DNA of 64,000 nt from Prorocentrum cordatum (GCA_963575745.1 CAUYUJ010016714.1:129001-193000); one strand, 5' to 3'. Counted from the first letter of the stretch, positions 10,563 to 21,855 are shown. Notes: generated from the letters alone by a model not told the origin. Numbers and translations are program-made.

Positions 10563-10795
10563 TTGAGCAGGGACCGACCGTCCCGGCATTCCTATAGTCC
10601 TAACACGAAAAGTTCTTAGAACCCCCAAATGCTCTCAGAACAAAAACAATGTTCTTAGAACATAAACCCGATGTGATAAAACAAAACAGTCCTGGCCAGA
10701 CATGTTCTCAGAACATTTCGTGGAACCCCCAAAAGGTTCTTAGAACATTGTTTGGTAGGGCTATAGGCGAGCCAGGACGCTTCGCCACTGCTTGA
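10563..10795. mobile_element. TIR element, family D copy 3 with 27-bp flanking repeats
   Basis: Begins TTGAGCAGGGACCGACCGTC and ends in the inverse AGGACGCTTCGCCACTGCTTGA. The interior has repeated TTCTTAGAAC palindromes. Flush 27-bp repeats containing CGCTTCTCACACCCC flank it at 10536-10562 and 10796-10822 (25 of 27 identical), far longer than the 5 bp around copy 2. Confidence 0.8.
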
Positions 10796-10822
10796 CCATC
10801 CCCCGAGCGCTTCTCACACCCC

Positions 10823-11160
10823 TGGAATTCACGTCCTGCTGGCCACACCGGCCACGCGGGCTCCGCCTCAAACCGGGAGCGGTGCCCGCGAAGCCGGGTC
10901 CGGGGCAGAGGTCTGCCGCGCCTATAGGCCCAGCGCGAGAAGAGGGAAGGCCAGCAGAGGGAACGGGACAAAATGCGGCCGTCGCTCTGGCCAACCCCCC
11001 CTTCCTCCTCCTCCTCCTCCTCCTCCTCCTCCTCCTCCTCCTCCTCCTCCTCCCCCTCCTCCTCCTCCTCCTCCCTCCCTCCTCCTCCTCCTCCTCCTCC
11101 TCCTCCTCCTCCTCCTCCTCCTCCTCCTCCTCCTCCTCCTCCTCCTCTCCCTACGGTCTC
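10823..11160 (+). repeat. CCT triplet array with GC-rich lead-in
   Basis: (CCT)n with a few CCC units at about 11002-11150. The preceding 180 bases show no gene. Confidence 0.85.
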
Positions 11161-12082
11161 CTCTCCTCCCCGCACTCTTCCTCGGGCGTGGGTGGCTGCT
11201 TCTCCCTCCCCGCGCGCGGGACACCTCGGGCTCGTGGCGGCCCCCAGTCGACGAGGGGAGGGCAGAGGAGGAGGCCCGCGCCTGCGCAGCCACGGGGCCG
11301 GCCCTGGCCAAGCCTCGCCACCAGCAGCATCCGGCTAGGCCCTCGACCTCTGCTGCAAGGGTGGAAGCAGCGACGCCCCGGCTGCAGCCGCAGAACATCT
11401 GCAAGATGAGGCAAGAAGGGGCCCTTCTGGCCACGGCGAGCCTCAGCCATGAATGGGTCCCCCAGCCTCGACTTTCAGGCACGGCCCAAACACCAGGGCC
11501 CCTCCTGAGCCCCCGGATGGTCCTTATTCGAGCGCATTCGCTGTATACAGCGCTCGCTTCTGATTCCCCGTCATTTCTGTCTGTGCTGATTGCTACGTAT
11601 TCTTGGCCACGGGGGGGGCAACACTTGGCCAGCACAAAAAGAAGGAGAGTCCCGAGCAGTTGGCCCTCGAAGCTCCGTCTCCCGAAGCATCCGTGGACCC
11701 GAGGATAAACGAATATGATGCAGGCCTGGAAGAGGGCACCTCTCCCTTCCAGCCTCATGCAAGCTTCTTCCGGAGAGGGGGAGGAGAGGGGGCAGGACGA
11801 GCTGCGGGGCCAAAACACTGCCATCGGCATCTACGGTAACATACTCTAGACTTGTGTCGTGCCCGCTCTGCTAGAACAGTGCACATCCTGTGGCACATTA
11901 GTCCCCTAGTGTTACAGTTTTGACGCAACGTCAGCTGATAGGGAGTAAAGCTGCAGGCGCATGCTTGGGGCCCTAACTGTGAGCATGGTGCGACATGTTT
12001 GATCTGCTAGAAATGAAGCGCGCTGCTTCAGTTTCGGCGCCCGCTATCGGCACCTCAATTCGGCAGAAATGTCGACAAGTGC
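11161..12082. other. No gene recognised
   Basis: Mixed-composition sequence that becomes less GC-rich after about 11550. Open frames on both strands have no recognisable family. Confidence 0.35.
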
Positions 12083-12126
12083 GCAGCAATAATGGCTCAA
12101 CAGCAAGGGCTCAACAACAAGGGCTC
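12083..12126 (+). other. Possible decayed tandem spliced-leader relic
   Basis: AGCAATAATGGCTCAAC is followed by two 14-base units containing AAGGGCTCAAC. The spacing and the GGCTCAA core resemble the 15-base truncated-leader repeat left by repeated retroposition, and the first unit matches 15 of 21 leader positions. No gene is recognised downstream, so a simple repeat is an equal alternative. Confidence 0.25.
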
Positions 12127-13140
12127 AACAAGTTGTCCATCTTCCGAAATTCGTTATATTGTTTTGCTTTGCCTTAAATCAAAATCTGGGATGCTGGCTG
12201 GTATAATGCCAGACTTGACCAACTACGTCTTCTCCAACATCCAGCTCGGCCTGGTGAGCGCCGACTCTCTTCGCATCAGGACAGGTGGACGGCGAATCCC
12301 ATCCCCAATTCACCCAACAAAAACCCTCAACTGTCCACTCCACGCTTGCATGGAAGGGACACCGCTGCTACCCAAGGATGTGCCCCCCCGGAACCTATTC
12401 TGTTGCGGACATACGGCCCGTCAGCTCGTGCTTGTAGTCGTCACCGTGCGCACTGGCAGGTTGAGGCGAGGTCGAATGCCAAGTGCTGTACTGCATGGCT
12501 GATGTCCACCTTCTAAGGGGCCCTTCCCCTCTCCCAGCGTCCAGTCGCACGCATCGCCCCCCCTTCTGCGGATTCTTGGGCGCCCTGCAGCCTCCAATGC
12601 GCTTTCGAAGGCGTCCAAGATGCCCAAGACTGCGCCCAAGACCAGCAAAAAACAGCGAGAGCTCCTCGCGCAGTGGAGACGAGAGGTGTCACATGCGATG
12701 GCCTTCCGGGTGGAAGCGGCCGCCTCCTGGTTTTTGCGGGTGGCCTGCTGCCAATTTGCCTGCAACTGGCCTTCCCCTTGCGCTATGATGTCCAATGGCT
12801 TGCCAACATAATCGAACCTCCCTTTCAAGTTGCCTTCAGCTTGGCTGGGGAATGCCATGGCGGCTCTCTCAAGAAACGTATTGTTTAATTAAAAACAGAA
12901 AACCTAGTTGGCTTCGCGCTGGGCTCATTCGATAAATTCGCTATGGAGAACTGCCAACGATTGAACACGATCAGTCCTTTCTGGCACAACCAGCATCGAA
13001 CGACTCTTTGGTGTATGGGTTCCCGAAGCAGAAGATAAGTAGTCTGATCAGACGGAGGTTGCTTTCTGACGAGGCTAGTGAGAGGGTCGATTTGGCTATT
13101 GAGCAACATCGCATTCACATCGTACAGGCGTGCATGTCGT
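12127..13140. other. No gene recognised
   Basis: Moderate GC. A minus-strand frame of 145 codons (12421-12858) and a plus frame around 12620-12811 look somewhat protein-like, but I recognise neither. They overlap, so at most one is real. Confidence 0.3.
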
Positions 13141-13340
13141 CCTGCCTCAAAAAGACGTAGAGGAGGAGAGGAGGAGAAGGAGAAGGAACGAGGAGAAGAG
13201 GAGGAGGAAGAGGAGGAGAAAAAGGAGAGAAGGGGAAGAGGAGAAGGAGACGAAGGAGGAGGCAGCGGAGGAAGAGAGGAGGCGGAGGAGGAGGGAGCAG
13301 GGGATCATAAGGGGGGGGGGCGGAAGGGGGAAACGAACGG
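13141..13340 (+). repeat. Degenerate purine (AGG/GAA) tract
   Basis: Irregular GAGGAGAAG runs; the translated frames are charged low complexity. Confidence 0.75.
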
Positions 13341-14278
13341 GGAAGGGAAGGGGCGAGGCAAGGAAGAGTGACGGAGGACGGAGAGAGAACGAAGACGGCT
13401 GGCTGGCTGGCTGGCTGGCCCAGTGGGCGGCGTTCGCATCCTCGGGCACGGATTTGCCTTTCGTGGGCCCGACCGGGCAGGAAGAGACCTCCCTCGACGG
13501 AGCATCCCCACACCGACCACTGAGCCTCCGGGCGGGCAGGAGTAGAGTAGCGGAGGAGGCTGTACCATCTGGGGGAACGGGAGGAGAGCACGAGGAGGGG
13601 GAAGGGCGTGTGACGCAAGGAAGAGGAACGCACGACAAAAAACAGTTGGGAAAGAAGCAAAGGGGGCAGGGTGATCGAGATCCGACAGGTGTTCATGTTG
13701 CGTTCATGGAGTGCTTCCCTCGGCGTCGTGACGTTCTCACACCGTGGACCCCAGATGTCTCGAACCCCTCCCCTGGGGACCAAAGCCGTCATTGGCTGCG
13801 ACAGTCCACGGTGCCCGGGAAAGGCCCCTGGGCACCAGGGGCTCAGCACCTCCTGCCGCGATCTCTCCGCGACTCTGCGCCAGACTTCGGCCCCTGGACC
13901 TATCCTGGGGTGCTTTCCGGCAGTCTAGAGGGCAAACAATCCACCCACAAAAATAACCACCCCGACACACGAAGCCGTTTACTAAACTCCACCACTGCAG
14001 GCATCGAACAGGGCAGGACTGTTCAGTGAACGCCAAAGGCCGTGTATAGTACACACCAACTGTCCGGTCCGGGTGCTTTTTCCTCCTTGGTCGTCTCGGG
14101 GCGGCTCCGGCCGCGGTGACGAGGAGCCCCCCCCCGAGGCGCAGCAGCGACGAGCAGCGCCCGCCTGCCTCGAGCCTCGAGCCTCGAAGGGGCGCGGGGG
14201 GGGGGCCAAATCTCCCGCTCGTGCGCGACAGGCCGAGGACCCACGCAGCGCCGAGTGGCCGAAGGCGGGCCCTCCGTC
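13341..14278. other. No gene recognised
   Basis: Includes a GGCT microsatellite (13397-13418). No family recognised in any frame. Confidence 0.35.
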
Positions 14279-14338
14279 TCGAGCAGGGACCGACCGCCCT
14301 GGCAGACCATGCTCGAAGAGCAAGAAAATGACCTAAGG
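14279..14338. mobile_element. Truncated family D element
   Basis: CTCGAGCAGGGACCGACCG and about 40 further bases match the left end of family D. The right part is missing; the sequence runs into a family B element. Confidence 0.5.
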
Positions 14339-14698
14339 TTCGGCCCGGCATGTCTCGGGTCGGGCGAAAGGGGGGATAGCAAAGGGGGGGTTTGAGAATC
14401 AGCTCACGTAGCTGATTTTCCCGGCGCCTCCCGGCGCCGGAGGCGGCTATGTATCGAGGAATGGGCCCCTCGGTGAGGCCGAAACCAGCTGCATGCAGCA
14501 AATTTCGTAACCCCCCCTTTCCCAATCCCCCCCTTTCGCCCGGCCGAATGTCCTCCGACAGGCGGATTTTGGAAGAAAGATCGAAAATAGTCAAAAGGAT
14601 CGTCAAACAGAGTCCAAAGCGCACGGGACATCGTGACCAGACCATTCTTCACTATTTACTAGTATTGAGTATTCCTCCTGCAGAGGGACATGCCCGAC
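14339..14698. mobile_element. TIR element, family B copy 3, hosting a nested family C element
   Basis: The left end TTCGGCCCGGCATGTC (14339-14354) and the remainder (14548-14698, ending CTGCAGAGGGACATGCCCGAC) form one family B element once the family C insert and one ATGTC copy are removed. The interior resembles the other B copies (ATAGTCAAAAGGATCGTC). Confidence 0.7.
14355..14547. mobile_element. TIR element, family C copy 1, nested in family B
   Basis: A 193-bp element. It starts TCGGGTCGGGCGAAAGGGG and ends CCCCTTTCGCCCGGCCGA, with an interior hairpin (TCCCGGCGCCTCCCGGCGCC). ATGTC is duplicated at 14350-14354 and 14548-14552, inside the TIR of the host family B element, so this insertion is the younger of the two. 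Confidence 0.85.
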
Positions 14699-15344
14699 AT
14701 AACCCTGAGGACAGAAGCGGTACGCCCTCAAAACGTGGCGCCGGTGCCTGAGAGCAAGACCGTCTCTGTCCGACGCGTCCTGAACACAAGCCGCAAAAGG
14801 CTCCCACCGTGCGGACGCGGCCGCAAGAAACCCTCGCAAGACACCTGGCCCTGAACACACGCGCGCGGGATGCACCCGTGGGGGGGGGGGCCAGAGCACC
14901 CCGAACGCAGCAGCCTCCTCGACGGCCGCTGGGAGTCGCCGCGCAGCGCGCGGAGCGAAGAAGCCCGGGGCATCCGGACGAAAAGCATATGGTTTCTGAA
15001 TGCGCGTCCCTACTCCCTGCGAAATGCTTAAGAAATCATGGGTTAAGAAATTCATAGTCTCAGAACTAGAATAAAACCCAGAATTTCTATCAAAAGCTTG
15101 GGATTTACATTGAAAAGTTAAGAATAATCGAGAGTCTGGACGAAACCTTAGGTTTTCTTAAGCATCGCCTAGGGTGTACTCTTGTGGTGGCCCATTGGCA
15201 AGCCAAGGCGCCTCGTCGTTGCTGGGCCGCGCGGCGCGGGCGGGCCGCCCGGCGGCGCGCCCCGGCCGGGGGGGAGGGGGGGGGCGCTCGAGAGGCTGCG
15301 GCGGGGCGCCCGCGCGGCGGCTGGGGTGAGGAAGCCCCGGGCAT
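14699..15344. other. No gene recognised
   Basis: No recognisable gene. A minus-strand frame entering from the 57-bp array continues to 15105 but translates only spacer here. Confidence 0.35.
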
Positions 15345-16575
15345 CCGAGGGACTGCCGCGTTCGATCGGGGCGTTCTTCGTCGAGGGACGGCCTCGTGCC
15401 ATCCGGGCGTTCTTCGACCACTCCTAGCTATCATCCGAGAGACTGCCTCGCTCCATCCGGGCACTCTTCGTCGACTCCTCCCAGACAGCCGAGGGACTGC
15501 CTTGTTCCATCTGGGCGTTTTTTGCCGATTCCTAACAGGCACCCGAGAAATCACCTGACTCAATCTGGGCGTTCTTCGTCGAGTTTTCCCAGACATCCGA
15601 GGGATTGCCTTGTTCAACCCAGGCGGTCTTCGTTGACTCCTCCCAGACATCCGAATGATTACCTCATTCAATCTTGGCGTTCTTCGTCGATTCTTCCCAC
15701 GCCTCCGAGGGACTGCCTCGTGCAATCTGGGCGTTTTTTCGTCGATACCTCCCAGACATCCGATGGACTGTCTTGTCCAATCCAGGCGTTCTTCGTCGAC
15801 TTCTCCCAAGAATCCGGGGGATTGCCTCGTTTGATCTGGGCGTTCATTGCCGATTCAATCCAGCGTTGTTCGTCGAATCCTCCCTGGCATCCGAAAGCCT
15901 GTCTCGTTCAATCGGGACGTTTTTCGTCGATTCCTCAGGGGCACTCCTTCAATCTGGGCGTTAGCCAAGGGAGTGACTCATTTCATCTGGGCGTTCTTTG
16001 TCGACTCCTCCCAAGTATCCGAAGGATTGCCTTGTTCAATCCAAGCGTTCTTCGTCGATTCCCCCCAGACATCCGAAGGACTGCCTCGTTCAATCCGGGC
16101 GTGCTTCGTCGGTTCCACTCTGGGCGTTCTTCGTCCAGGCATCCAAAGGACGGCTTCTTCGTCGACTCCTCCAAGACATCCGAGGGGTTGCCCTGTTCAG
16201 TCCATGCGCTTTTCGTCGAATCCTCCCAGGCGTCCGAAACATTGCTTCGTTCACGCTGGGCGTTCTTCGTCGATTCCCCCAGACATCCGAGGAACTGCCC
16301 CGTTCAATCCGCGCGTTTTTCGCCGATTACTCCCAGGCATCCGAAGGATTACCTTGTTCACTCCGGGCGTTCTTCGCCGATTCCTCCAGGACCTCCGAGG
16401 GATTGAGACGCTCATCCATCCAGGCGTTCTTCGCCAGCTCCTCCCGGACATCGGAGGGACTGCCTCGTTCCATCCTGGCGCTCTCCGTCGATTCCGCCCA
16501 GGTATCCGCGGGGGGGGCCGTGTTGAGTCCAAGCGTTCTTCGTCGATTCCTCCCAGAGATCAGAGGTTGCCATGT
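15345..16575 (+). repeat. 57-bp tandem array, about 20 degenerate units
   Basis: Units centre on CTGGGCGTTCTTCGTCGA, TCCTCCCAGACATCCGA and GGACTGCCTCGTTCAAT, with a spacing of about 57 bases (19 codons). Indels shift phase between units, and long frames (for example 15396-16406, 15847-16764, 15998-16732) exist in all plus phases as well as on the minus strand. That pattern fits a non-coding minisatellite better than a repeat protein. Confidence 0.8.
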
Positions 16576-16706
16576 GCAACGCACGCGTTCCTTCTCCTCC
16601 GCGGCTGCCGTCCGCCGGCAGCTTCCCAGGCTCTCTTGTCTTCCGTGCGCCACGGCGGCGACGCCGCCGCGACAAAGGAACGTTGCTCCTCGACTTCGGC
16701 CTCCAA

Positions 16707-16900
16707 TCGGGTCGGGCGAAAGGGGGGGATAGCAAAGGGGGGGTTTGAGAACCAGCTCACGTAGCTGATTTTCCCGGCGCCTCCCGGCGCCGGAGGCGCC
16801 CATGTATCGAGGAATGGGCCCCTCGGTGAGGCCGAAACAGCTGCATGCAGCAAATGTCGTACCCCCCCCTTTCCCAATCCCCCCCTTTCGCCCGGCCCGA
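16707..16900. mobile_element. TIR element, family C copy 2, 5-bp target duplication
   Basis: A 194-bp near-identical copy of the element at 14355, in the same orientation. TCCAA is duplicated at 16702-16706 and 16901-16905. High similarity to copy 1 (about 95 percent by eye) suggests recent activity. Non-coding. Confidence 0.85.
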
Positions 16901-17214
16901 TCCAAGGGTCGGCTTCGGGCCCCGCGGCAGGGCCATCAACGAAAAGGATCTGGCCGGCAGAACTGCAGTTGGACCCAGGCCAGAAGCACATCCCTCAAAA
17001 ACATAAAAGACCCTCCGTCGGCCAAAGTGAACAGAACATCCAAAGGTACCCTACCAAGAATGCACAAGAACATCCAACAAACAGGAAGAACACCAGGGCA
17101 GCCTCCCCGAACCGACGTCGATCTTATGCCTCGGTTCGACTGTACCCCCAGGCAATGGGTCGGGATTGAAATTACCGAAGACAAACCCAATATCCATGAA
17201 TGGTCTGACAAGTA
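16901..17214. other. No gene recognised
   Basis: AC-rich plus strand; no protein recognised. Confidence 0.35.
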
Positions 17215-17375
17215 GTTTGAGATCGATGGTGAGATCGATAGCGAGGACGATCGGGAGATCGTTCGTGCAATCTATACTGCGATCGATTGTGATGTCGATA
17301 ATGACACCGATTGTGAGATCGATGCTGAGATCGATGAGGAGGTGGGTAATGAGATCGATGGTTAGATCCGTCGAC
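17215..17375 (-). repeat. 12-bp GATCGATGGTGA-type minisatellite
   Basis: Degenerate GAGATCGATNGT dodecamers. The reverse complement of this unit forms the longer array at 48690-49010, so one motif occurs at two loci in opposite orientation. Confidence 0.75.
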
Positions 17376-18060
17376 AAAGAGATCGACCAGGAATCCGGGA
17401 ATCCAGAAACCCGAACTCCGCCGCCCACCGAAATCGGCCCAGAACCAGCAAGCGGGATCCCGGGAACTCGGAACCAGGAACCTGGGAACTTGGCCGCCCA
17501 CCGAAGTCGGCGAGCAACTGTCGCCAAATCTTTTAATATCCGCTAGGGTCCCTTCTTCAACGCAGGCACTGATAAGGGAAAACACGGCATCGTAGAATGT
17601 CTGGGGCTGGGCAAGGCGGATCGAGGATCGACGATCGAGGACTCGACGCTGGAGGATACGACGCTGGAGGGCGCGAAGCGATCCGGGCACCAGGGTTTCC
17701 CCCGCGGCTGTCGAGAATCGATGCTCGAGGGCTTGTGGGAACGGCTGGTCCCTTCTGGGCCTCGAGCCTCCCAGAGGGACCTCTGGGGCGGGGCCCCCAG
17801 GAAGCGTCCGAGCCCTGGAGGCTTCCAGCCTCCGGCGCCCCGAAAACATCGCGGCGGCCACTGGGTCGCACGGGTGTTGCTCGGAGGCCGGCTTCGGGGC
17901 CATGGGACCTCCCGCACGAAGGGAGCACCTGACGAACGAACCACACGCACCCCTCTCCATAGGTGGGACGGAGCGGGCTGTGGGTGCGTGTTGTCGGAGG
18001 GGGGTCCCCGCTCAAGAGGAAGCGCCCCCCAGGATCCGACAACCCGCACCCATACCCACA
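17376..18060. other. No gene; short foldback at the right
   Basis: GC-rich. 17989-18050 forms a hairpin-like pair, TTGTCGGAGGGGGG with CCCCCC...ATCCGACAA. An ACCCATACCCACA word at 18048 reappears inverted at 18279, flanking element H. Confidence 0.4.
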
Positions 18061-18242
18061 CTCCAGATTTCGAAATAAAAGGGAGGGGGTCTCAACCCTC
18101 CCAGACGAGAAGCTTTAGACCCCCCCCGTGGGAGAACCCTCCCAAACACCGTCCCCAGACCCCCCCAGGCCCTCCAAGATAGCCTGGAAGAGACCCCCTC
18201 CCCGGAAGGAGACACCCCTCCCTTTTATTACGACATCTGGAG
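18061..18242. mobile_element. TIR element, family H copy 1
   Basis: Starts CTCCAGATTTCGAAATAAAA and ends TTATTACGACATCTGGAG, with GGGAGGGGGTCTC just inside the ends. The interior has inverted CCTCCCAGACG / CCTCCAAGATAG blocks. 182 bp. The second copy is at 39646-39821 next to MSH2. Confidence 0.8.
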
Positions 18243-18620
18243 TAGCCACAGCCAGTCCTCCTCTCCACGTTCCCCCTGTGGGTATGGGTGTGTGTGTGTG
18301 CTGTTCGCTCGTCCGCAGCAAGCCTCGGGCAGCGCGTGCTCGAGAGCGCGCGCCTGCGGGGCCGACGCGTCGGGGCCCCGGCCTTGCCCACGTGCACGCG
18401 GGCCCTCCGTGTGGGCCCCGGGGTTACTTGGGGCGCCGTGGGCCCCTGCCTGAAGAGGGAGCTTGGAAGGAGGGTGAATTCCAACATCGGTGGTGGCTCT
18501 TGGTCTTACACTGGTCCTCCTCCTCCTCCTCCTCCTCCTCCTCCTCCTCCTCCTCCTCCTCCCCCTTTGCTCTCCTGCCGGCGGCCCACGAGACGGAATT
18601 GCAAGCGGCGGGCGTCGACT
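18243..18620 (+). repeat. CCT array and GC-rich spacer
   Basis: (CCT)n at 18516-18562. The rest has no recognisable gene. Confidence 0.6.
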
Positions 18621-18812
18621 CGGGAGCGGCCAAGAGGGGGGTGTCCAAGAGGGGGGGGTGCAAATCATGACCGGCGAAATGTGCGCGGCCCAGCGGGGGG
18701 GCCAGGGACGCAATGAGATAAGAAGAGGCGCCATGATATCTGGGGACAAATCATGGCCCGCGCCATGAAATCCAGCCCCCCCTAGTCATCACCCCCCTCT
18801 TTTCCGCTCCCG
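18621..18812. mobile_element. TIR element, family F copy 1
   Basis: TIR CGGGAGCGGCCAAGAGGGGGG at the left, with CCCCCCTCTTTTCCGCTCCCG at the right. Interior landmarks are AAATCATG, GCGCGGCCCAG and CAGGGACGCAATGA. 192 bp. Copies lie at 19514 and inside the MSH2 intron (40716). No clean target duplication here. Confidence 0.8.
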
Positions 18813-18852
18813 AACGTGGTCCACATGGGCCTCTGGAAGCCCCCCCGGGGAC

Positions 18853-18982
18853 TTGCTGTCGCTCGGACGTCCATTTCTTGTTCCTTTTTCGGTTTCGTGC
18901 GTGCTTTTTTTGCTCGATGGTCCAGGATGCTCCTCGATGGTCCTCGCCGAAGGAAAAATGCACACGTCCGAGCGATGCCAAG
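18853..18982. mobile_element. TIR element, family E copy 3 with ~30-bp flanking repeats
   Basis: A complete ~130-bp family E element (TTGCTGTCGCTCGGACGTCC... to ...CGTCCGAGCGATGCCAAG). ACATGGGCCTCTGGAAGC plus a C-run and GGGGAC lie flush at 18823-18852 and again at 18983-19015, a ~30-bp duplication much longer than the 5 bp at copy 4. Confidence 0.85.
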
Positions 18983-19015
18983 ACATGGGCCTCTGGAAGC
19001 CCCCCCCCCGGGGAC

Positions 19016-19508
19016 CTCTGGGGTCAGGGTCCAGGACGGCCCCAAAAACGGACCAGGCTCGACAAAAAGGCTCGAGGGTGCGGCTCGAAAGGATGACCGG
19101 GCGGCGCTGACAGCCTGCTTGACTCCTCTCCTGGGCAAGGGGCGGTCTTCCTCTGCCCTCTATGTTCTACTCCACCTCCTCCTCTGCCCCCGTCTCCTGC
19201 TCCTCATCCTCATCCTCGTCCTCATCCCGCTCTGAGCCTCATTCCGCCTCGTCCTCCTCTTCCGCCTGGACCCATTCACGTCCTTATCCACGAACCCACT
19301 CCTCCTTCGCATCATCATGGCCCTCCTCATCATCGTTATCGTCGTGGTCATCATCCTCATCCCCATCCGCATCCTCATCCCCATCCTCATCCCTCCCTGC
19401 TACTCCTTCCCTTCTGCTCCCTCATTCTTATCTCTCCCCTCGCACATCATCGTTACCATTGCCCTCTTCACCTTCGACCCTCCCTGCCTTTTCCTCTTCC
19501 TTCCCTCC
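19016..19508. other. CT-rich spacer
   Basis: Irregular TCC/TCAT-rich tract (19160-19500). The long Ser-rich translations are compositional. Confidence 0.5.
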
Positions 19509-19513
19509 CATGC

Positions 19514-19704
19514 GCCGGGGCGTCCAAGAGGGGGGCGTCCAAGAGGGGGGTTCGCAAATCATGATCCGAGGCATGCGCGCGGACCAGGGGGATCAGGGGA
19601 CGCATTGAAATAAAAGAGGGGCCATGATCTCTGGAGAGGTATGATGGCCCCCTGCCATGATGTCCCCTCCCCGTAGTCATAACCCTCCTCTTGGCCGCCC
19701 CCGA
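19514..19704. mobile_element. TIR element, family F copy 2, 5-bp target duplication
   Basis: A 191-bp copy, GCCGGGGCGTCCAAGAGGG to CCTCTTGGCCGCCCCCGA. CATGC is repeated at 19509-19513 and 19705-19709. Same interior order as copy 1 (CAAATCATGATCC, GACGCATTGAAAT). Non-coding. Confidence 0.8.
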
Positions 19705-19709
19705 CATGC

Positions 19710-20348
19710 TCTTTATACCCTCCTCCTCAGCAGACCTTCGCGAGGGGTCACCGCCACGCCCCTCCAAGACGTTTGGGTGGCGGGCGGGGGGGCCTGCGAG
19801 CACCAACGGAAACGTGTGGGGGTCTCGCAGGCTGGTGGCGGCTCACCCTGCGAACCCCTCGAGGGTGGAGGATGTATTCTCAAAGCAGTGCTTGCACTGG
19901 AAGGCCCTTACCTGTTTTCTAAGGAACTGGGCCTGTGCGTCGGTCTGGGGGCTATGTAGTCGACGTCGCCGCCCCGTCGTCGGTCATCGTCTGGGCCAAT
20001 GCGTCGGTCTGGCGGCTATGTAGTCGCCGTCGCCGCCCCGACGCCGCCCCGTCGCCGCCCGTCGTCTGGGCCTGGGTGGCGGTCTGGTGGCTCCGTGCTC
20101 GCCGTCGCCGCCCCGCCGTCGCCGTCGCCGCCCCGTCGCCGCCACCGCAAAGATTGCATCACATAGAACCTACAATAATTGTATACTCTTCTTTCCCAAA
20201 AAACTAGTGTCTACCACCCTCCCGCCCCTGGGGTTAAAGACCCCCCGAGAACCGATGCAAAAACCATAGGATTCTGCCCCATCGTCCATCCTGAATATGC
20301 AGTGACACTGTATAAGGGGGACAAGTATCGACCCCCGCAGCCATCCTC
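19710..20348. other. No gene; CGTCGCCGCC-rich patch
   Basis: A degenerate GTCGCCGCCCCGTCGTC tract lies at 19960-20150. The rest has no recognisable gene. Confidence 0.45.
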
Positions 20349-20825
20349 TGCAACCAAATTCTATGCGCGCGCACTCGTGAACCACAAACCAGAAACTTTC
20401 AATAATCCCTTGCAAACCACAGGATGAAGTGAACACGCGCGCGTCGTCGCGCGCGCATGCCGAAATCCGTCAAAAACCTTCGGTGTCGGAGGGGCTTCAA
20501 AATCGAGTTTCCAAACGGCATACAAAAACAAAGGGTGTCGCAACACTGTTTGTCTAAAAAAGATGTCGCGAGCGCTCATGCGAAATCTACGTTTTTCATG
20601 ATACTCAAAACATGCTATTTAACGGGCTTCGCGCGCGCATGTCGAAATCTTTCGAACGCCCTTGCGCGCGTGCCGTCGCGAGAATTTTCTGCCACAGACG
20701 TTGCGAAATGCACGTGCGCACGACGTCGCGCGCGCATGCCGAAATCATTCAAACACCTTCGGTTTCGGAAGGGCTTCAAAATCGAGTGTCCAAAAACCAT
20801 ACGGAAACACAGGATTACAAATGAA
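20349..20825 (+). repeat. Diverged GCGCGCATGCCGAAATC repeats
   Basis: The block GCGCGCATGCCGAAATC...CTTCGG...GGGCTTCAAAATCGAGT occurs at about 20449-20535 and 20727-20812, with a more diverged relative near 20630-20720. Lower GC than the surroundings. No gene. Confidence 0.65.
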
Positions 20826-20844
20826 CGCGTGCGCACGCGCTCTT

Positions 20845-21395
20845 GCTTCGTCGTCGTCGTCGCCGTCGTCGCCTTCTGTCGTTACTCGTCGTCGTCGTCG
20901 TCGTATTCGTCGTCGTAGTCGTTTCCGTCGTCGTTGTCGCCGTGGTCGTCCGTCCTCCTCCATCGTCGTCGTCGGCCGTCGTCGACATCTCGTTGTCGTC
21001 CCTCCTATTCCGTCGCCGTCGTCGACGTCGTCGTCGTCGTCTTCCCTCCTCCCTTGTCGTTGTCGTCGTCGGCGCGACGTCGCCGTCCTCCTTCCTCCCC
21101 CGTCGTTGTCGTCGTTGTCGCCGTCGTCGTCCTCCCTCCTCCATCGTCGTCGTCTTCGTGTTCGTCGTCGTCGTCGGCGGCGTCGTCGTCGTCGGTGTTG
21201 TCGTTGTCGTCGTCGTCGTCGTCGGCGTTGTCATCGTCGTCGTCGTCGTCGGCGTCGGCGTCGGCGTCGTCGTCGGTGTCGTCGTCGTCGTTGTCGTCGT
21301 CGTCGAAGTCGTTGGAGACGTCGTCGGTGTCGTCGTAATCGGTTTCGGCGGCGTCGTCGTCGTCGTTGTCGCTGCAATCGTCGAGGTCGGTGTCG
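20845..21395 (+). repeat. CGT/GTC triplet array
   Basis: About 550 bases of degenerate (CGT)n with TCCTCCTTCC interruptions. Opens poly-Arg, Val, Ser, Thr and Asp frames on both strands. Not coding. Confidence 0.9.
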
Positions 21396-21504
21396 CTGCC
21401 ACATGCCATTTGGTACCCACCGTCACGGTCTTAAGAGGTCTTGCGACCAAGTTGCGGGTGGGATGGATGTTTGCACGAACAGTGGAGAGGACAGCTTCAA
21501 GTTG

Positions 21505-21855
21505 AGCAAGTGATTCATTGAACCACATAGATTGCACCACATGGATTGCACCACATGTATTGCACAACATAGGTCGCACGACAACTGCACAACATAGAGC
21601 GCAATACATAGTTTGCACCACACAGCCTGCACCGCATATATCGAACCGTCGATATTGCACCACATAGATATCGCTCCACAGACATTGCTCCACATAGCTG
21701 ACCCAACATATATTGCAACACACATATTGCACAACACTAGATCGCACGACATGTATTGTACGACCTAGATGGCACAACATAGATCGCTCCACCTAGGTTG
21801 CACCAAAGAGATTGCACCGCATGTATTGTGTCACATCTATGGCACCATAAAGTTT
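21505..21855 (-). repeat. 15-bp minisatellite (ACCACATAGATTGC)
   Basis: Degenerate 15-mers such as TTGCACCACATAGAT repeat about 20 times. A shorter array of the same motif (TTGCACCACTTGG) is at 45140-45240. Confidence 0.8.
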
